Shown here: one piece after another, positions 25,583-34,005 of the stretch
Layout of the letters: each line of letters starts with the position of its first letter
Numbering within the stretch: the stretch's first letter is position 1
Assembly (NCBI RefSeq): GCF_002506585.1
Contig: NZ_DAXW01000012.1
Span: 1-64,000 of the forward strand
Direction of reading: 5' to 3'
Length of the DNA stretch: 64,000 bases
From: Methanoculleus sp. UBA430
GTDB taxonomy: Archaea; Halobacteriota; Methanomicrobia; Methanomicrobiales; Methanoculleaceae
Program-made: the position numbers and the translations under genes
The notes under the pieces: model-generated
Database searches by the model: none
What the model saw: only the letters and a program-made list of their open reading frames with translations
Told to the model about the DNA's origin: nothing

Positions 25583-26311
25583 TCACAGCGGGAAGATCGC
25601 GTACTGGATGTACCAGATATACTGCACCACCGGTATCCAGAAGTGGTAGCCCTCCCAGCAGCTGGTGGCGAACCGGAAGTCGACGACGACCTCCCACGCA
25701 AGCGGGAAGAGCATCAGCACCGGGACGGCGTAGGCGAGGAGGCGGGGGGAGGCCCGGCGGGCGAGGACGGCAATGTAGAGCACTGCGGCACCGGCGAGGA
25801 AGATGCAGGTGAGGGTTGTGATGAACGCGACCTGCCCGGCGGGGTCTCTGCCGGCGACGACCTGGAGGACGACGAAGATGAGCGGGAGGTCGATGACCGC
25901 GAGCCAGAAGAGTGTCCGGAGCGCCTCCCGGACCCCGTTGCCGTCGAGACCGGCGTGTTTCAGGGCATAGACCCCGATGACGAGCAGGGGGAGGTAAGCC
26001 GGGGAGATGTAGCGCATGTCGGGGACGATGCCGGGGCTGGCTGACATCCCCGGGAGGGAGCGGGCATAGGCGAACACCACGAGGGCGGCGGCGAGGGCGA
26101 AGAAGGCGAGGAGCCGGGCGTCCTGGGAGGGGATCCCGGTCGATCTGCGGCGGATGAGGGCGTACCCGGCCGCCGCGGCGAGGAGGAGGGCGAAGAATGA
26201 GAGTGGGGAGACCTGGAAGAACGCGGCGGACCCGGCCCGGGCGGGCTCGAAGAAGGCTCCGTAGAGCCCGGAGATGAGATCGCCGGGCGGGGGGGCGTAG
26301 TGCCCGGCCAC
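25583..26311 (-). pseudogene. 3'-end copy 3 of the membrane protein gene (242-codon open frame)
   Basis: An uninterrupted frame matches the last 240 or so residues of the full-length protein at 30947-32698, from GLYGAFFEPARAGSAAFFQ through the transmembrane segments (FFALLLAAAAGYALI, YLPLLVIGVYALKHAGL) to QYIWYIQYAIFPL and stop. DNA similarity extends about 80 bases further upstream (AGYASAAGK) but is then lost. A GTG could start translation at 26311, yet no promoter or signal is seen. It is the longest partial copy and may be a silent donor or a decayed duplicate. Confidence 0.65.
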
Positions 26312-26395
26312 GGTGCTTAAGAGGCCCTGCGGCGCCTTTCCCGCGGCGGAGGCATACCCCGCAACCCGGGCGCAGGGGGTCGTGAGGGCGGGTTA

Positions 26396-26742
26396 TAGAG
26401 GAAGGGAGGCCCCTGTTGGCATCGATATGATGACCATCCCGGGGTGCCGCACGGCCGATTACATGCCCATTACATACCTTGAAAGACGATATGCGAGGAG
26501 ATATGGCGATACAGTGGCCAATCGGGGGTTTTATGAAGGGGGGATCCTGCCCTGTGAACCGTGATGCACATACCGGCGGCGTGTATGGTTTACATTTCCC
26601 ATACCCAGTATAAGACATACCCTCTGAATCTGCTTGATCGAGCGTCCAGACTCGCGCACGAAGGGAGCAGGCAGTACCATCACCGGGAAACCCCAATCGC
26701 TTCGCCCTGATCGGCGGGAAGTCTATAAGAGAATGACCGCCG
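26396..26742. other. intergenic region upstream of the AlbA_2 gene
   Basis: AT-richer than its surroundings with no convincing frame. A TATA-like CTATAAGAG at about 26722-26730 lies 20-45 bases upstream of the possible starts of the next gene. Confidence 0.4.
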
Positions 26743-28131
26743 ATGTACTATCAACAGTCAACCGCATCCACCATGATCGAGAGCCAGAACGTTGAATTCA
26801 AGGAGTCCTGGAAGGACGAATATCTCAAGACCCTCTGCGCATTTGCAAATACAAGCGGCGGGGTGCTTAAGATAGGCATCGATGATGCCGGAAGACCGGT
26901 CGGCGTCCATCAGGTGAAGCGGCTCTTGCGAGAACTGCCCAACAAGATCCGAAACAAACTTAGTATCACCCCCTCCGTTATCGCTGAAACGGTCGCAGGA
27001 AAAGAGCTCATCAGCATCACGGTCTCCCCTTCCCCTGTCCCGGTCTCGTGCGACGGTCGGTATTATCGGCGTAGCGGAAGCAACACATTCGACCTTGCGG
27101 GACAGGAGCTTGTTCACTTTCTCATCAGCAAATCCGGGATTACCTGGGATACGGTCACCGGCGACTACTCCATCGGCGATATCGATCCCGGGGTGGTCAG
27201 GATGTTCGTTCGTCTGGCAAAGCGGTCGAACCGGCTTGATACTGCGGATGAAGAAGAGCCCGTGGACTCGATTCTGCGCCGCTTAGAACTTACTGTCAAT
27301 GGCAAATTGACCAATGCCGCCATTATGCTCTTCGGCAGAGAGCCGCAGCGGTTCTTTGTCAACACCACTACCCGGGTCGGCCGATTCAAGGGGGGAGATA
27401 TCATCATCGGCGATGAGGAGTTCTCCGGGAACCTCATCCAGCAATTCATGAGGGCGGAGGAGCGGGTGAAAAGTTTCATCGATGTCCGATATGAGATTTC
27501 GGCGGATGCAATGCAGGAGTCCTTTCAGCGCAAGGAGATCTGGGACTATCCGTTACTGGCAATTCGTGAAGCGCTCCTTAACGCGCTTATCCACCGGGAT
27601 TATTTCAACACCGACATCCAGACCCAGATCCGCATCTATGATGACGCTATACGGTTCCATAACCCGGGCTCTCTGCCCCAGGGAATCACGATTGAGATGC
27701 TCAAGACCGAGCACTACTCGTTCCTGCGCAACCCTCTCATAGCAAAGATATTTTACCTCGCCGGGTTTGTCGAACGGTATGGTTCCGGCATCGGGCGAAT
27801 TGTGGACGCACTCGCAGAGGCCGGACTCCCGGAACCTGAATTTCAAAGCGATTCCTTCGGGTTCATTGTGCGCATGCGAAAAGACCTGCGGTTTACCGAG
27901 AGTTCTCTGCGGGCCATCGGCCTGAACAAGCGGCAGCTGCAGGCGATGTCCTTTGCCAGGGAGCACGGCGCTATAACAGCTGTAGACTATGCATCGATTG
28001 CTCCGGGGGTATCGGAGAAGACCCGATACCGCGATCTTCTCGATCTCGTCCATCGTGGCTTGTTGGAGGCAGTCGGTGCGAGGAGGGGCAGAAAGTACGT
28101 TTTAGCCCGGTTGCCTCCCGGGAACGCCTGA
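26743..28131 (+). CDS. AlbA_2 (Schlafen AAA_4-like) ATP-binding putative regulator
   Basis: A 462-residue protein. The N-terminal AlbA_2 domain is seen as ESQNVEFKESWKDEYLKTLC, then AFANTSGGVLKIGIDD (residues 13-50) and YYRRSGSNTFDL. A central GHKL-like ATPase part has AIREALLNALIHRDYF, IRFHNPGSLPQGIT and GFVERYGSGIGRIVDAL. A C-terminal winged helix ends the protein (AVDYASIAPGVSEKTRYRDL). This class is found in transcription regulators and defence islands. Met11 (26773) begins the canonical domain directly and is an alternative start. It sits among toxin-antitoxin genes. Confidence 0.8.
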   Translation: MYYQQSTASTMIESQNVEFKESWKDEYLKTLCAFANTSGGVLKIGIDDAGRPVGVHQVKRLLRELPNKIRNKLSITPSVIAETVAGKELISITVSPSPVPVSCDGRYYRRSGSNTFDLAGQELVHFLISKSGITWDTVTGDYSIGDIDPGVVRMFVRLAKRSNRLDTADEEEPVDSILRRLELTVNGKLTNAAIMLFGREPQRFFVNTTTRVGRFKGGDIIIGDEEFSGNLIQQFMRAEERVKSFIDVRYEISADAMQESFQRKEIWDYPLLAIREALLNALIHRDYFNTDIQTQIRIYDDAIRFHNPGSLPQGITIEMLKTEHYSFLRNPLIAKIFYLAGFVERYGSGIGRIVDALAEAGLPEPEFQSDSFGFIVRMRKDLRFTESSLRAIGLNKRQLQAMSFAREHGAITAVDYASIAPGVSEKTRYRDLLDLVHRGLLEAVGARRGRKYVLARLPPGNA

Positions 28132-28487
28132 TACGATGACAGGGCCTGATAGATAATGGACATTTATCGGACATTTATCGGACATATCGGACATCTTCCG
28201 TTTTGAGGTGTCCGACATCTGCCACCTGAGATTGAGAGGATCGGTGTTTCGTGGGGGTTGAAACGCCACGGATTCGCCGCAGCCTCGCGGTGCTCTAACT
28301 CCTTCCCCTGCGGGGAAGTCGTTCCCCGCACCCCCTCCCTCGCATTATTCGAGGGGGGGAGGCCACACCCGGTCGACGTAGCCATTGAGGGGCCGCCTGG
28401 AGCTTGCCGGGCGGCGACGTCTCCCGCCCCATCCGGGCGCTGGCGGCGGGCGCCGCCGTCTCGTTCTTCGTCGGGCCGGTTTCCTCA
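28132..28487. other. intergenic region with GGACAT repeats and a hairpin module
   Basis: Four GGACAT repeats lie at 28158-28194 with an inverted TGTCCGAC at 28209-28216. At 28281-28335 the minus strand shows CTTCCCCGCAGGGGAAG, a GAG-type linker (GAGTTAGAG) and CACCGCGAGG, another member of the hairpin-linker family. No gene is recognised. Confidence 0.5.
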
Positions 28488-28665
28488 TCAGAGCGGGAAG
28501 ATCGTGTACTGGATGTACCAGACGTACTCCACCACAGGTATCCAGAAGTGGTAGCCCTCCCAGCAGCTGGTGGCGAACCGGAAGTCGACGACCGCGAGCC
28601 AGGCGAGCGAGAAGAGCATCAGCACCGGGACCGCGTAGGCGAGGAGGCGGGGGGAGGCACGTTCT
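28488..28665 (-). pseudogene. 3'-end copy 4 of the membrane protein gene
   Basis: Only the terminal 58 codons are kept, from RASPRLLAYAVPVLMLFSLA to WYIQYTIFPL and stop; upstream sequence is unrelated. The DNA downstream of the stop also resembles that after the full gene (GCCGCCTGGAG and CGTCTCCCGCCCC shared), with about 50 extra bases between. It is a short remnant without expression signals. Confidence 0.65.
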
Positions 28666-29039
28666 GTGAGGACGACGATGATACGGCAAGGGCGAATAGA
28701 AAGGGAGATCCTACCGAGGAAAAAAGGGGAGAGAATGAGTGTCCCTCCTCCCCTTCCGCCTCCTCCCAATCGTCTTCATTTTTTTCTCATACTCCGGTTC
28801 GTCGTCCTCGTCCTCCTCCACCTTCAGGACCTAGACCGCGACGGCACAACGGGCCCGTTGCAGAGCGGAGCATGCATATAGAGGGTGTTCAGGCCGGGCG
28901 GCTAACGAATTCTTCCGGCGCCGGGGAGGGGCGGTTCCTACAATAATATTTCCCGCCGTTATAGCCTCAGGGGAAGTATTTTTCCCGGCCAGCACGACAT
29001 GGGCATCCTATTATACAGAGACCCGAGATTATCCTGTAT
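28666..29039. other. intergenic region
   Basis: Contains a purine/pyrimidine-biased stretch (28725-28830) that on the minus strand could encode a short charged peptide, but no start or conserved domain is seen. The end carries the promoter of the pilin gene. Confidence 0.4.
29008..29017 (+). promoter_or_regulatory. TATA box of the pilin gene at 29040
   Basis: CTATTATACA is centred 28 bases upstream of the ATG, predicting a leaderless transcript and supporting this start. Confidence 0.5.
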
Positions 29040-29420
29040 ATGGCGTGTAGGGACCGGGAAGACGGTGTCTCGGAGGTGGTGAGCACGATCCTCATGGTGG
29101 CCATGGCTGTCATCCTTGCGGCGATTGCGGGGTCGATGGTCTTCGGGATGGAACTTCCTGAGGAGCCGAAGACTGTCGTGGTGACGGCGACGCGGTCGGG
29201 GGATGTGATCACGTTCATGAACCACGGCGGGATGAATATGGACCGGGTAGCTGAGATCAAGTGCTGGATCGGCGGGGTGGGCCAGGGGAACGATAACTTC
29301 ACGATCGATGCCCGGGCCGGGGCGACTGAGACGTATACCTCGAAGGAGGTGGTCAGGGTTGTCGTCGTCGGGAGGTTTGTCGATAGCGAGTCGTGGATAG
29401 TGCTGGATAAGACGCTCTGA
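29040..29420 (+). CDS. archaeal type IV pilin-like protein
   Basis: A 126-residue protein with a class III signal: a short charged leader (MACRDREDG), then VSEVVSTILMVAMAVILAAI, the hydrophobic assembly helix. The remainder is a beta-rich head (TVVVTATRSGDVITFMNHGG, VVRVVVVGRFVDSESWIV). Prepilin peptidase would cut before the hydrophobic helix. No pilus-assembly ATPase or membrane platform gene lies nearby, so it must use machinery encoded elsewhere. A second pilin is at 32709-33179. Confidence 0.8.
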   Translation: MACRDREDGVSEVVSTILMVAMAVILAAIAGSMVFGMELPEEPKTVVVTATRSGDVITFMNHGGMNMDRVAEIKCWIGGVGQGNDNFTIDARAGATETYTSKEVVRVVVVGRFVDSESWIVLDKTL

Positions 29421-29722
29421 TGCACCGGACGGCCATTATCTGCGGGCAGGGCCTTTTTTTCGTGTGCGAGGCAACGGTTGTGAGGACGGAGACGGGGGCT
29501 CTCGCGTTGGCGCGAAGGGGACAGGAGAGGGGAGCAAGGCAGTGCTCCAGAGTAGAACTGAATCTGACCGGATCACGTTGAGCGATAACCTGTTCCCATA
29601 GCAAAAACTCATGCAGTGAGGGTGTTTTCGTCACTGGATGTTTCGGAGAGCATTACCGGATATCTTACCCGGGGCAGGACGCCTGACGACTATATGGAGC
29701 ATATCCGTGATGCCGCAGGTCT
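29421..29722. other. intergenic region
   Basis: About 300 bases between the pilin and the convergent toxin gene. Includes a T-run near 29454-29460 that may end pilin transcription. No gene is recognised. Confidence 0.4.
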
Positions 29723-29995
29723 TCACCGCAACCTGTAGACGTGCTGGCGATGATCAATTGCTATCAGGTACACTGCTCTTTCTCTTTCGTCGGGAAGAAA
29801 TATCAGTCGATAACGCTTTGCAATCCGGGTTGCTTTCTTCCCGTGTAATGCACCCGAAAGCCAACCGCCCGTATTGAGGGGGTCCTGTTTCAGGCGTTGA
29901 AGTTTTTTTCCGAGTTCGATTATTACTTCTTTGTTGCCTTTGACCTTTGAGAGGCTCTCGACAAATGTATCGGTCCTCCGGATCGTCCATTCCAT
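29723..29995 (-). CDS. RelE-type toxin
   Basis: A 90-residue basic protein: WTIRRTDTFVESLSKVKGNK, then a helix IIELGKKLQRLKQDP, then LHGKKATRIAKRYRLIFLPD and YLIAIDHRQHVYRL. The terminal His-x-x-x-Tyr-Arg pattern and basic core are typical of RelE family mRNA interferases. It overlaps the antitoxin gene by one base, so the two are translationally coupled. It appears intact. Confidence 0.8.
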   Translation of the reverse strand: MEWTIRRTDTFVESLSKVKGNKEVIIELGKKLQRLKQDPLNTGGWLSGALHGKKATRIAKRYRLIFLPDERERAVYLIAIDHRQHVYRLR

Positions 29996-30213
29996 CAGGA
30001 CAGCTCGCCGAGCAGGTCGTCTATTGAAGATATCTCCCGATATCGTCTGGCTGCGATGTCTTCTTCGCTCATTCGTATCTGCGCCATAGTTTCGGGATTG
30101 CTGAGAATCTCAACGGTATCAAGAAGGGCGTCAAGATCTTCCCGCCTGACCATAGTCTCCTGTATCTTTTTGATTTCAAGATAGAGGTCATCGATGGTGA
30201 CAGCCGGTGTCAT
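29995..30213 (-). CDS. RelE-partner antitoxin
   Basis: A 72-residue acidic protein (MTPAVTIDDLYLEIKKIQET...ISSIDDLLGEL). The helical, acidic sequence fits an antitoxin that covers a RelE toxin. The start at 30213 is preferred over an in-frame Met 24 bases upstream because a TATA-like TTTTATT lies about 27 bases before it, giving a leaderless mRNA. It directly precedes the RelE-type gene. Family assignment is less secure than for the toxin. Confidence 0.7.
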   Translation of the reverse strand: MTPAVTIDDLYLEIKKIQETMVRREDLDALLDTVEILSNPETMAQIRMSEEDIAARRYREISSIDDLLGELS

Positions 30214-30237
30214 GAGTAGTACTAACCGTCTGTTCAA

Positions 30238-30599
30238 ATAAAAGTATTCTGGAGGTGGTGGGCGCCCTTCTCATTTCGCGGGAAGGAACGGTTGCGGGGA
30301 CGGCGACGTGGTCTTGCGCGGAGCAACCTGGGGATTCGGGGTTGACCGGGGTATTCGTTTGCACAGTTACACCGGTTTGCACACCTTTGCACCTTGGTTT
30401 ACACCTCGAAAAACTGCAGGTTGCAGGCTGTTCCCGTATCGGGAGGGTCTCCTCGCGAATAGTTAGTATGTTTGCACCACTGCGGATTTCACAGAGACCG
30501 GGAGTGGGGGTCACTCGCTCCTGCACGCAGACTCTCCGTTCCCGGTAAATGGTGTAAATTACCATTCTGATCTGTACATATCTCTCCGATAGAAGAATC
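30238..30599. other. intergenic region with repeated TTTGCAC/TTACACC motifs
   Basis: Five TTTGCAC- or TTACACC-like motifs cluster at 30357-30405, and their complements recur at 30551-30558 and 30622-30674, giving an interrupted inverted arrangement. No gene is recognised. Confidence 0.5.
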
Positions 30600-30935
30600 A
30601 CCGCCACTCCAGCCAGTATCCTCGTTTGCACGTTCCCCGGAATTCCGGTGCAAACCTGGTGCAAAGGTGTAAACATGCGGGTCGTTGCCCCTATCGTCGG
30701 GGTCGTCCTCCAGCCGGATCGCGAGTTCTGCCGCCCGCTCCCGGCAGCGCCCGGCGTCGAACCGGAAGTGGAGTTCATGCCGGCGGACGGTCGTCCCGGC
30801 GGAGTCGCCGATGACCGTCGAGTCCACCCCACTGACGGCAGGGCACTTCTCCTGGAGGCGAGAGCAGATGAGGAGCCGCCGGGTCTTCCGGTAGGGGAGT
30901 CCCGTTGCCGCCTGGAGTTGCCAGACCGTGGGCGT
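30600..30935 (-). pseudogene. possible decayed gene downstream of the full membrane protein gene
   Basis: One minus-strand frame reads plausibly as protein (VWQLQAATGLPYRKTRRLL, then VDSTVIGDSAGTTVRRHELH and AAELAIRLEDDPDDRG) and runs out of the preceding gene without a start codon. The composition is helix-like and unlike the random frames nearby. I do not recognise the family, and it may simply be a remnant. Confidence 0.3.
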
Positions 30936-30946
30936 CTCCCGCCCCC

Positions 30947-32698
30947 TCAGAGCGGGAAGACCGTGTACTGGATGTACCAGACGTACTCCACCACAGGTAT
31001 CCAGAAGTGGTAGCCCTCCCAGCAGCTGGTGGCGAACCGGAAGTCGACGACCGCGAGCCAGGCGAGCGAGAAGAGCATCAGCACCGGCACTGCGTAGGCA
31101 AGGAGGCGGGGGGAGGCGCGTTTGGCGATGACGGCGACATAAAGCACCGCGGCCCCGGCGAGGAAGAGGTAGGTGAGGGTCGTGATGAACGTGACCTGTT
31201 CACCGAGGCTTTTGCCGGCGATGACCTGGAGGACGATGAAGATGAGCGGGAGATCGATGACTGCGAGCCAGAAGAGGGTTTTGAGGGATTCCCGCACCCC
31301 GTCGGCGTCGAGACCGGCGTGCTTGAAGGCGTAGACCCCGATGACGAGCATGGGAAGGTAGGCCGGGGAGAGGTAGCGCATGTCGGGGACGATCCCGGGG
31401 CTTGCCGGCATCCCGGGGATCTGCCGGATGTAGGTGAGCACCACCAGGACGGCGGCGAGGGCGAAGAAGGCGAGGAGCCGTGCGTCCCGGGGGCTTATCC
31501 CGGTCGGTCTTTTGCGGATGAGTGCGTAGCCGGCCGCCCCGGCGAGGAGGAGGGCGAAGAACGAGAGCGGGGAGACCTGGAAGAATGCGGCGGACCCGGC
31601 ACGGACGGGCTCGAAGAAGGCCCCGTAGAGGCCGGAGAGGAGGCTATCGGGCCGGAGGGTATACTGCCCGAGCACGGTGCTCCAGAGGCTCTCTGTCCCG
31701 GACGGGATCTCCCTCCCCGCGGCGGAGGCATACCCCGCCGTCCAGGGGAGGATGAGAGGGTGACCGGAGAGCCCCCAGTTGTTGACGAGGAGCGGGAGGG
31801 CGCCGAGCGGGACCCCGGCGGCGGCGAGAACGGCCTTCCCTACTTCCCGCCGGCCCTTCGAGGCCGCGACGGCAACCCCGAAGAGGAAGAACCCCAAAGC
31901 GAGCGCCGGGCCGAGTTCCGGCCGTGCCCACGCCGTCCACCCGACGGCGATGAACGAACCAAAGAGGTAGAGGGCGTTCTCCCGCGTGAGGTAGAGGGTG
32001 AAGCAGTAGAGCGCGATTGCGAAGAGGAGGGCGACGAGCGCGTGGTCCTTTGCGTTCCCCGACCAGAAGAGGTACGAGGAGCAGCAGACCGTCGCGGCAA
32101 GCCCAAAGAGCCCCCACCAGTCGGAGCCGAGGACTTCCCGGAAGATGAGGAAGGCGACGACCGCGAGGAGGGCGAAGGCGACGCTGTTTGTAAAGACGAT
32201 TGCGGCGACCTCGGGGTAGACCCCCACGTCATAGGGCTGCACCCCCCGCACGAACCAGAACGACCGGTAGAGAGCCGCGTTGAGGACGAAGAGCACCCCC
32301 CACGAGACGATCCCGGCCCAGGTCCACGGGATCCCCCGCCAGCGTGCATACTGCGGGAACCAGAACTCGATCATGAGGAGGACGGCGAGGAGGAGGGCAG
32401 ACCAGAGGAGGATGACGGCGAGGCGGAAGTCGTCGCCGAAGAGCGAGAAGAGGTGGTAGGCGGGAAGGGAGGCAATGGGGAGGGCGAGGGTGTAGCAGAG
32501 GGTGTTGTGGTGGGAGGCGGCGTAGTTGGAGGCCCCGTAGGGGGAGTAGCCGAAGAGGAGATCTTGATCGGTAATGAGGTGGTTGAGCTGGTTGGCGGTG
32601 ATCCACTCGTCGGTGATGTAAACAGAAGAGTATCCGGCGGTGATGGCAAAGAAAAAGGACACGAGGAAAGCTAGCGAGATTAATTTTGATACGCCCAT
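30947..32698 (-). CDS. polytopic membrane protein, GT-C glycosyltransferase-like (full-length member of the repeated family)
   Basis: A 583-residue protein with about 11 to 13 predicted transmembrane helices. After the first helix comes VYITDEWITANQL; an acidic pair at this place is typical of GT-C enzymes, which transfer lipid-linked sugars outside the membrane. Other loops carry HNTLCYTLALP and WARPELGPALALG. The C-terminus (FATSCWEGYHFW...YTVFPL) is the part copied four times between 23.2 and 28.7 kb. It starts ten bases after the pilin gene ends, so pilin and enzyme are probably one transcript and it may glycosylate that pilin; this is inference. Confidence 0.7.
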   Translation of the reverse strand: MGVSKLISLAFLVSFFFAITAGYSSVYITDEWITANQLNHLITDQDLLFGYSPYGASNYAASHHNTLCYTLALPIASLPAYHLFSLFGDDFRLAVILLWSALLLAVLLMIEFWFPQYARWRGIPWTWAGIVSWGVLFVLNAALYRSFWFVRGVQPYDVGVYPEVAAIVFTNSVAFALLAVVAFLIFREVLGSDWWGLFGLAATVCCSSYLFWSGNAKDHALVALLFAIALYCFTLYLTRENALYLFGSFIAVGWTAWARPELGPALALGFFLFGVAVAASKGRREVGKAVLAAAGVPLGALPLLVNNWGLSGHPLILPWTAGYASAAGREIPSGTESLWSTVLGQYTLRPDSLLSGLYGAFFEPVRAGSAAFFQVSPLSFFALLLAGAAGYALIRKRPTGISPRDARLLAFFALAAVLVVLTYIRQIPGMPASPGIVPDMRYLSPAYLPMLVIGVYAFKHAGLDADGVRESLKTLFWLAVIDLPLIFIVLQVIAGKSLGEQVTFITTLTYLFLAGAAVLYVAVIAKRASPRLLAYAVPVLMLFSLAWLAVVDFRFATSCWEGYHFWIPVVEYVWYIQYTVFPL

Positions 32699-32708
32699 AT
32701 AAAAAAGA

Positions 32709-33179
32709 TTAGAGGTAGGTGTCAACGAGCTTCTGCTCAGAGCCGTCGTTAAAGGATCCTATAACTATAACATGCTCGGATCCATCCTCTGCCAGCGGTG
32801 CTAGAGTCGCAGTTGTTTGCCATGTGGACCCAATGGTGAAATCTCCAGGCTTTGACGTGGTACTAGAGTCAGTATCGATCTTTTTGTCCGTGTCTTGCGT
32901 GTAGTAGGTCCCAACAGGAGAGCCATCATTCTTTTCAACTATAACCTTCAGGTGTTCTAACCGTGGCAGGTCTGAACCACCCTCTATTGCGATCATAATG
33001 TTGTTACCCGTAGCCGCTTTAACGGAGATAGCCACATTCTTTGTGGTATCCGGCATGTCCGACGACATCCCAAACACAAACGCCGCGATAACCGCGGCGA
33101 GGATCACCGTGATGGCCACCATGAGGATGACGCCGATCACCGGTGATACTGCATCTTCATTCTCTCTGAATTTCATCAT
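32709..33179 (-). CDS. archaeal type IV pilin
   Basis: A 156-residue protein with a class III leader and assembly helix: MMKFRENEDAVSPVIGVI then LMVAITVILAAVIAAFVFG. The head domain is rich in Ser/Thr and beta strands (VAISVKAATGNNIMIAIEGG, EHVIVIGSFNDGSEQKLV). The start at 33179 is preferred because GAGGTG lies eight bases upstream; an earlier Met is in frame but lacks this. The AAAG-type context and TATA at 33249-33263 suggest strong expression. The GT-C-like gene follows directly. Confidence 0.85.
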   Translation of the reverse strand: MMKFRENEDAVSPVIGVILMVAITVILAAVIAAFVFGMSSDMPDTTKNVAISVKAATGNNIMIAIEGGSDLPRLEHLKVIVEKNDGSPVGTYYTQDTDKKIDTDSSTTSKPGDFTIGSTWQTTATLAPLAEDGSEHVIVIGSFNDGSEQKLVDTYL

Positions 33180-33248
33180 ACTTTTACACCTCTTTGACCT
33201 CACGCCCCTGATGAGGCTATCAGTCGACGAGACTACCTACTTTCTAAT

Positions 33249-33263
33249 TATATTTAAATATAT
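33249..33263 (-). promoter_or_regulatory. TATA box of the pilin operon
   Basis: TATATTTAAATATA lies about 75 bases upstream of the pilin start, predicting a leader of about 50 bases with an SD sequence. It is one of the most AT-rich boxes in the window. Confidence 0.6.
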
Positions 33264-33796
33264 CGTAATGATTCTTTCCAGAATGATTAAATATTGTCAG
33301 ACATCCCTCTGCGAAAGATCCTTTCATGATATAAAGGAGTTGTTGCAAAGAACAAACGGGCCGGGATCGCAATTTCAGGGATAATACGGGTTCACCCGGC
33401 CCAAAATCCATTGCAGAGCCCCCGGGGTGCGGCAGGTGGAGAGAATCCCCGACCGTATCGGGCCCGGATTTCTTATGCTGCGCGACACCGGAGCACGAGC
33501 ACCGGCAGGTGCGGCCCGGGACTGCCCCCCAACGACGTCCGGAGCACGAGCACCCCCCGCCCCACCCCGGGCGGCGGGTTGCACCTTCCCGCACGACTGC
33601 TACCAATGCTCGCGACACTGTCGAGACTATCTTTCTCCCGTAGGCAGCACGCCGTTCCCCGGGGATATCCCTATGGACTCGGCCGCCGATATGCCGGTAC
33701 AGCAGGACCCGTTCGACATTCACCGCAGCCCGGCTCTTTTTCGTGCAGATCGAGTCCGGCGATATGGTGTATGTGGCGCCGGATCCGCGAAGGATT
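33264..33796. other. intergenic region with hairpin-linker modules
   Basis: At 33490-33553 two GGAGCACGAG linkers occur, the first followed by hairpin CACCGGCAGGTG, as in the other elements. Otherwise there are only random frames. Confidence 0.5.
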
Positions 33797-34001
33797 CTAC
33801 CGGTAGATGCTGCTCCGGTCTCCCGCCTCCAGTACAAGAATCAGGAGGCGCTCATCCTCGATCGTGAGAATGACCCGGTACCGATCTATCCGGAGCCGGT
33901 AGACGGGAGTCCTGGAAAACCCGGCCGGTTTCCGGACGTGCCGGTAGGAGTCCGCCCGGAGCCCGGCCGGTCGTCCCGGCCGTGGAGGTTCGATCAGTAA
34001 T
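33797..34001 (-). pseudogene. RelE-type toxin remnant 1
   Basis: A minus-strand frame reads AGLRADSYRHVRKPAGFSRT, then PVYRLRIDRYRVILTIEDER and LVLEAGDRSSIYR before a stop. This is the C-terminal two-thirds of a RelE toxin; the N-terminal helix-hairpin and a start codon are missing. The nucleotidyltransferase gene begins immediately beyond on the other strand. Confidence 0.65.
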
Positions 34002-34005
34002 CATT

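Noticed and set aside
28725..28830. Short minus-strand frame reading EEDEDDEPEYEKKMKTIGRR
   Set aside because: Charged and protein-like but with no start codon, ribosome-binding site or homologue in the window; kept only as part of the intergenic description.
30905..32674. A 589-codon plus-strand frame opposite the membrane protein gene
   Set aside because: Its translation is highly charged (EEEG-rich), the complement of a GC-rich transmembrane coding sequence; the minus-strand frame has clear helices and homologous copies.
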